A stretch of 50,963 bases of DNA, from NCBI GenBank assembly GCA_016185465.1, contig JACPNO010000009.1, positions 1 to 50,963 of the forward strand, written 5' to 3'. This stretch comes from Candidatus Solibacter usitatus. Lineage in GTDB: Bacteria; Acidobacteriota; Terriglobia; Bryobacterales; Bryobacteraceae. Within the stretch, counting starts at the first letter, position 1, and each line of letters starts with the position of its first letter. The notes beneath the pieces were generated by a model. That model made no database searches. It was not told the origin of the DNA and saw only the letters and a list, made by a program, of their open reading frames with translations. The position numbers were made by a program, and so were the translations under genes. Positions 48,808 to 50,963 of the stretch are shown piece after piece.

Positions 48808-50025
48808 CTACCAGTCCACTACCGATCCATCGTCGGCATCGTAGCTCTCCGGGTTCTTCCAGTCGTGGTTGATTTTGGACGCCAGCGCTTCCTCATCGAG
48901 CTCGATGCCCAGACCGGGACCGGTAGGCAAATCCAGGTACCCTTCGCGCACCGTAAAAGGCTTCTTGATGTACCCTTCGCCCAGGCTGACTTGCTCCTGG
49001 CAGAGAAAATTCGGAATGGATGCCGCCATTTGGACGCCCGCCGCCAGATTGATGGGTCCCAGCGGATTATGGGGCGCAATAGAGGCGTAATAGGCCTCCG
49101 CCATGCCCGCAATCAGGCGAACTTCGGTAATTCCGCCAGCGTGGCAAATATCCGGTTGCAAAACGACGGCGGCCTTTTTTTCCAGCACTTCGCGGAAGCC
49201 CCACTTGGTGAACACGCGCTCGCCGGTGGCGATTGGCAGGTGGGTGCCGCGGGCGATCTCCGCCATCACGTCGTGATTCTGAGCCTGGCACGGCTCTTCG
49301 ATGAACATCGGCTGATACGGCTCGAGCGCCTTGATCAGCAGCTTGGCGGTGGCCGGACTGATGGCTCCGTGAAAATCGATCCCGATATCGGCGTCATTGC
49401 CGCCGGCGCGCCGCAGCTCGGCAAATTTTTCAGCCGCGTAACCCACCGCCGCCGGCGATTCGATGTAATGAGCGGGCTTCTTCCGCGCCGGCCCCGTTTT
49501 GAATGCCGTAAAGCCTTCCGCCATGCGCTTCTTGATATCTTCGGGCGTGCCGATGTGGGCATAGACGCGAACGCGCTCGCGCGTCGGGCCGCCCAGCAGC
49601 TCATAGACGGGAACGCCCAGGGCTTTGCCCTTGATATCCCAAAGCGCGATATCGATGCCGCTGAGCGCGCTGGTGAGAATCGGGCCGCCGCGATAAAACG
49701 CGTGCCGGTAAATCGCCTGCCAGTGATGCGCCACGCGCCGCGGGTCTTTGCCGATCAGATAAGGCTCGATTTCCTTTATGGCTTCGGCGCAGGTAAGGGC
49801 GCGGCCTTCGGTGATCGGTTCGCCCAGGCCCACAATCCCGGCGTTGGTGTGCACTTTGAGAAACAGCCAGCGCGGCTTCACCAGAAATGTTTCCAGGCGC
49901 GTGATCTTGAGATTGTCTTTGGGCGAAATGGGCGCGTTTGAACCGGCGCGCTGCTGGGCGCTGGCTTCGAGAGCGGTGAAGCTGGCAAAGGCAGAGGCGA
50001 GAAAAGAACGGCGCTCGATGGACAT
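48808..50025 (-). CDS. Galactonate dehydratase-like enolase-superfamily enzyme, Tat-exported
   Basis: 405 aa from the ATG at 50025 (MSIERRSFLASAFASF), a twin-arginine type signal. Mandelate-racemase/muconate-lactonising group: metal ligands in DIGIDFHGAI (D, with DFH His), MFIEEPCQAQN (E) and IATGERVFTKWG (E), plus PHNPLGPI with the general-acid His. DxH, E and E with that His are the D-galactonate dehydratase (DgoD) set; the product would be 2-keto-3-deoxygalactonate. Export of a DgoD-like enzyme is unusual, and the related aldolase at 42750 is damaged. Other acid-sugar dehydratases cannot be ruled out. Confidence 0.88.
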   Translation of the reverse strand: MSIERRSFLASAFASFTALEASAQQRAGSNAPISPKDNLKITRLETFLVKPRWLFLKVHTNAGIVGLGEPITEGRALTCAEAIKEIEPYLIGKDPRRVAHHWQAIYRHAFYRGGPILTSALSGIDIALWDIKGKALGVPVYELLGGPTRERVRVYAHIGTPEDIKKRMAEGFTAFKTGPARKKPAHYIESPAAVGYAAEKFAELRRAGGNDADIGIDFHGAISPATAKLLIKALEPYQPMFIEEPCQAQNHDVMAEIARGTHLPIATGERVFTKWGFREVLEKKAAVVLQPDICHAGGITEVRLIAGMAEAYYASIAPHNPLGPINLAAGVQMAASIPNFLCQEQVSLGEGYIKKPFTVREGYLDLPTGPGLGIELDEEALASKINHDWKNPESYDADDGSVVDW

Positions 50026-50053
50026 GGCGCCTATTGTATGTCTAGTTGTGGAA

Positions 50054-50963
50054 CTACGCGCGCCGTGCTGCCCGCGCCGCCACCCGCATGGCTTCGAAAG
50101 TCGCGCCGGCCGCCAGACTGACGCCGGCGCTGGCCGCTTCCTCAATGGCCTGCATCATGACGTAGGACGTCATATTCTCCGCTTCGCGGTAGAAGGTCAT
50201 GTGCTGGGCTTCGGTATCGAAATCGATTCGGACCAGGTCGCCGCCGCGCACCTGTTGCGTAGCCACCAGATTGGACAAAGGCTGCACCAGCCCGCGGTCG
50301 ATCGCCCGTTTCAAATGCCTGGCGCCATACTTCAGATCAGTGCCTTCGCGCAGCAGGAAATCCTTGGCCGGCTCGCCGACCGAGAACACAAACGGGGCGG
50401 CGGTCGAGGAGTGAAAAATTCTCTGCTGCAGGACATTGAGCTCGAGATCCAGAATCCGGCGCAGCTCAGCCTCTCCCAATGGCCGAAAGACCACGGTTTT
50501 GTCGATACGGTTCATGAACTCGGGAGTGAATTTCCGCCGCGCGGATTCCACCGCGGCCCGGGAGATTTTCTGCGAGGTCTCGTCGTCCAGCCTGCCGCCG
50601 CGCCGCGCGCGTTCCGTTTCGGCTGCTCCGAAGCCCAGACTGGGATTCAATATGGAACCCATCTCCGCCGCGCCCAGGTTGCTGGTCATGAAGATCAAGG
50701 CCCGCGAGAAGTCGACGCGCCGGTTGTCTCCCAGCGTGAGAGTGGCTTTGTCCAGAACGCCAAGTAGCAGATTCCAAAGGGCATCGCTAGCCTTCTCGAT
50801 TTCGTCGAACAACACAAAGCTAAGTTTGATCGAATCGCTGTGATATTGATTCAGCACTTCCTGGCTTAGCAGCGGATGGGTCTCGCGGTGCCCCAAATAG
50901 CCGGGCGGGGAACCGATCAGTTTGGCGATCTCGTGACTATGCTGGAATTCGGCGCAATCGATC
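50054..50963 (-). CDS. Clp-family AAA+ ATPase, C-terminal part (gene continues past the window edge)
   Basis: 303 codons are inside the window; the 5' end is outside. The frame is open to base 50963. The second AAA+ module is visible: CAEFQHSHEIAKLIGSPPGY, Walker B FVLFDEIEKA, FMTSNLGAAEM (sensor 1), TPEFMNRIDKTVVF (Arg finger) and YGARHLKRAID (sensor 2). ClpA/ClpB/ClpC-type unfoldase; the C-terminal tail after sensor 2 is short (~70 aa), so the exact class is not clear. Separated from the DgoD-like gene by 28 bp. Confidence 0.9.
   Translation of the reverse strand, partial: IDCAEFQHSHEIAKLIGSPPGYLGHRETHPLLSQEVLNQYHSDSIKLSFVLFDEIEKASDALWNLLLGVLDKATLTLGDNRRVDFSRALIFMTSNLGAAEMGSILNPSLGFGAAETERARRGGRLDDETSQKISRAAVESARRKFTPEFMNRIDKTVVFRPLGEAELRRILDLELNVLQQRIFHSSTAAPFVFSVGEPAKDFLLREGTDLKYGARHLKRAIDRGLVQPLSNLVATQQVRGGDLVRIDFDTEAQHMTFYREAENMTSYVMMQAIEEAASAGVSLAAGATFEAMRVAARAARRA

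Noticed and set aside
1-50963. tRNA, rRNA, CRISPR arrays, prophage or transposase genes
   Set aside because: Looked for on both strands; nothing with cloverleaf, regular spaced repeats or integrase/transposase motifs was seen.

Overview
This window is a gene-dense stretch (no gene-free gap above about 125 bp) of a GC-rich, Gram-negative bacterial chromosome. The content suggests an Acidobacteriota member of the Solibacter/Bryobacter type. That placement is inference, from the paired M16 peptidases, Tat-exported amidohydrolase and enolase-superfamily enzymes, a cytochrome c/copper-protein fusion, a PEGA-type Ser/Thr kinase and many small secreted proteins; no rRNA or tRNA is present to confirm it. 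ADP-heptose-type enzymes, a GT9 heptosyltransferase and an MsbA-like exporter indicate an LPS outer membrane. Genes are packed in runs with 4-nt ATGA/GTGA overlaps (at least 13 junctions), which implies widespread translational coupling.

Layout. 0-6.7 kb (minus): secreted protein, catalytically dead and active M16 peptidases, a cytochrome c/Cu-monooxygenase-like protein and a YPPG-rich secreted protein. 6.8-11.8 kb (plus): WXXGXW lipoprotein, ABC exporter, folD, coaE and an HtrA-like protease. 11.8-16 kb (plus): a tight five-gene sugar-phosphate cassette (HAD phosphatase, deoxyhypusine-synthase-like protein, RfaE-type kinase, ROK kinase, GmhA-like isomerase). 15.9-18.7 kb (minus): inositol-phosphatase family enzyme, zinc dehydrogenase and a secreted protein. 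18.8-21.8 kb: small genes including a LysW-like zinc-ribbon protein, a secreted RidA, an ankyrin lipoprotein and a pseudouridine synthase. 21.8-28.8 kb (plus): a HutI homologue that has lost its metal ligands, glutamate formimidoyltransferase, lipA, a frameshifted VOC gene, an MFS exporter, a TPR protein and a membrane protein. 28.8-34.1 kb: an amidohydrolase, then a polyphosphate-flavoured neighbourhood of two half-CHAD genes and Ppx/GppA on minus, and two thymidylate-kinase-like genes and SixA on plus, diverging from one 46-bp spacer. 34.1-36.1 kb (plus): ECF sigma factor, putative anti-sigma factor and a secreted protein. 36.1-43.8 kb (minus): UDG, coaBC (frameshifted), rpoZ, gmk, yicC, msbA-like, heptosyltransferase, a 56-aa Trm112-like protein, a KDPG aldolase with an internal deletion and a DinB protein. 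43.8-48.7 kb (minus): a giant Ser/Thr kinase separated from its membrane/PEGA half by one in-frame TGA. 48.8-51 kb (minus): a DgoD-like dehydratase and the 3' part of a Clp ATPase that runs off the window.

The strongest leads are: (1) the Ppx / split-CHAD / paired Tmk-like / SixA neighbourhood, where the second kinase has Arg in place of the Walker A Lys; (2) the five-gene heptose-like cassette built around a deoxyhypusine-synthase-like protein; (3) a dispersed repeat whose arms encode the start of the signal peptides of two unrelated secreted proteins; (4) the metal-ligand-free HutI homologue coupled to formimidoyltransferase; (5) four gene lesions (TGA in the kinase, frameshift plus deletion in coaBC, frameshift in the VOC gene, in-frame deletion in the aldolase) that need separating into real changes and assembly errors.
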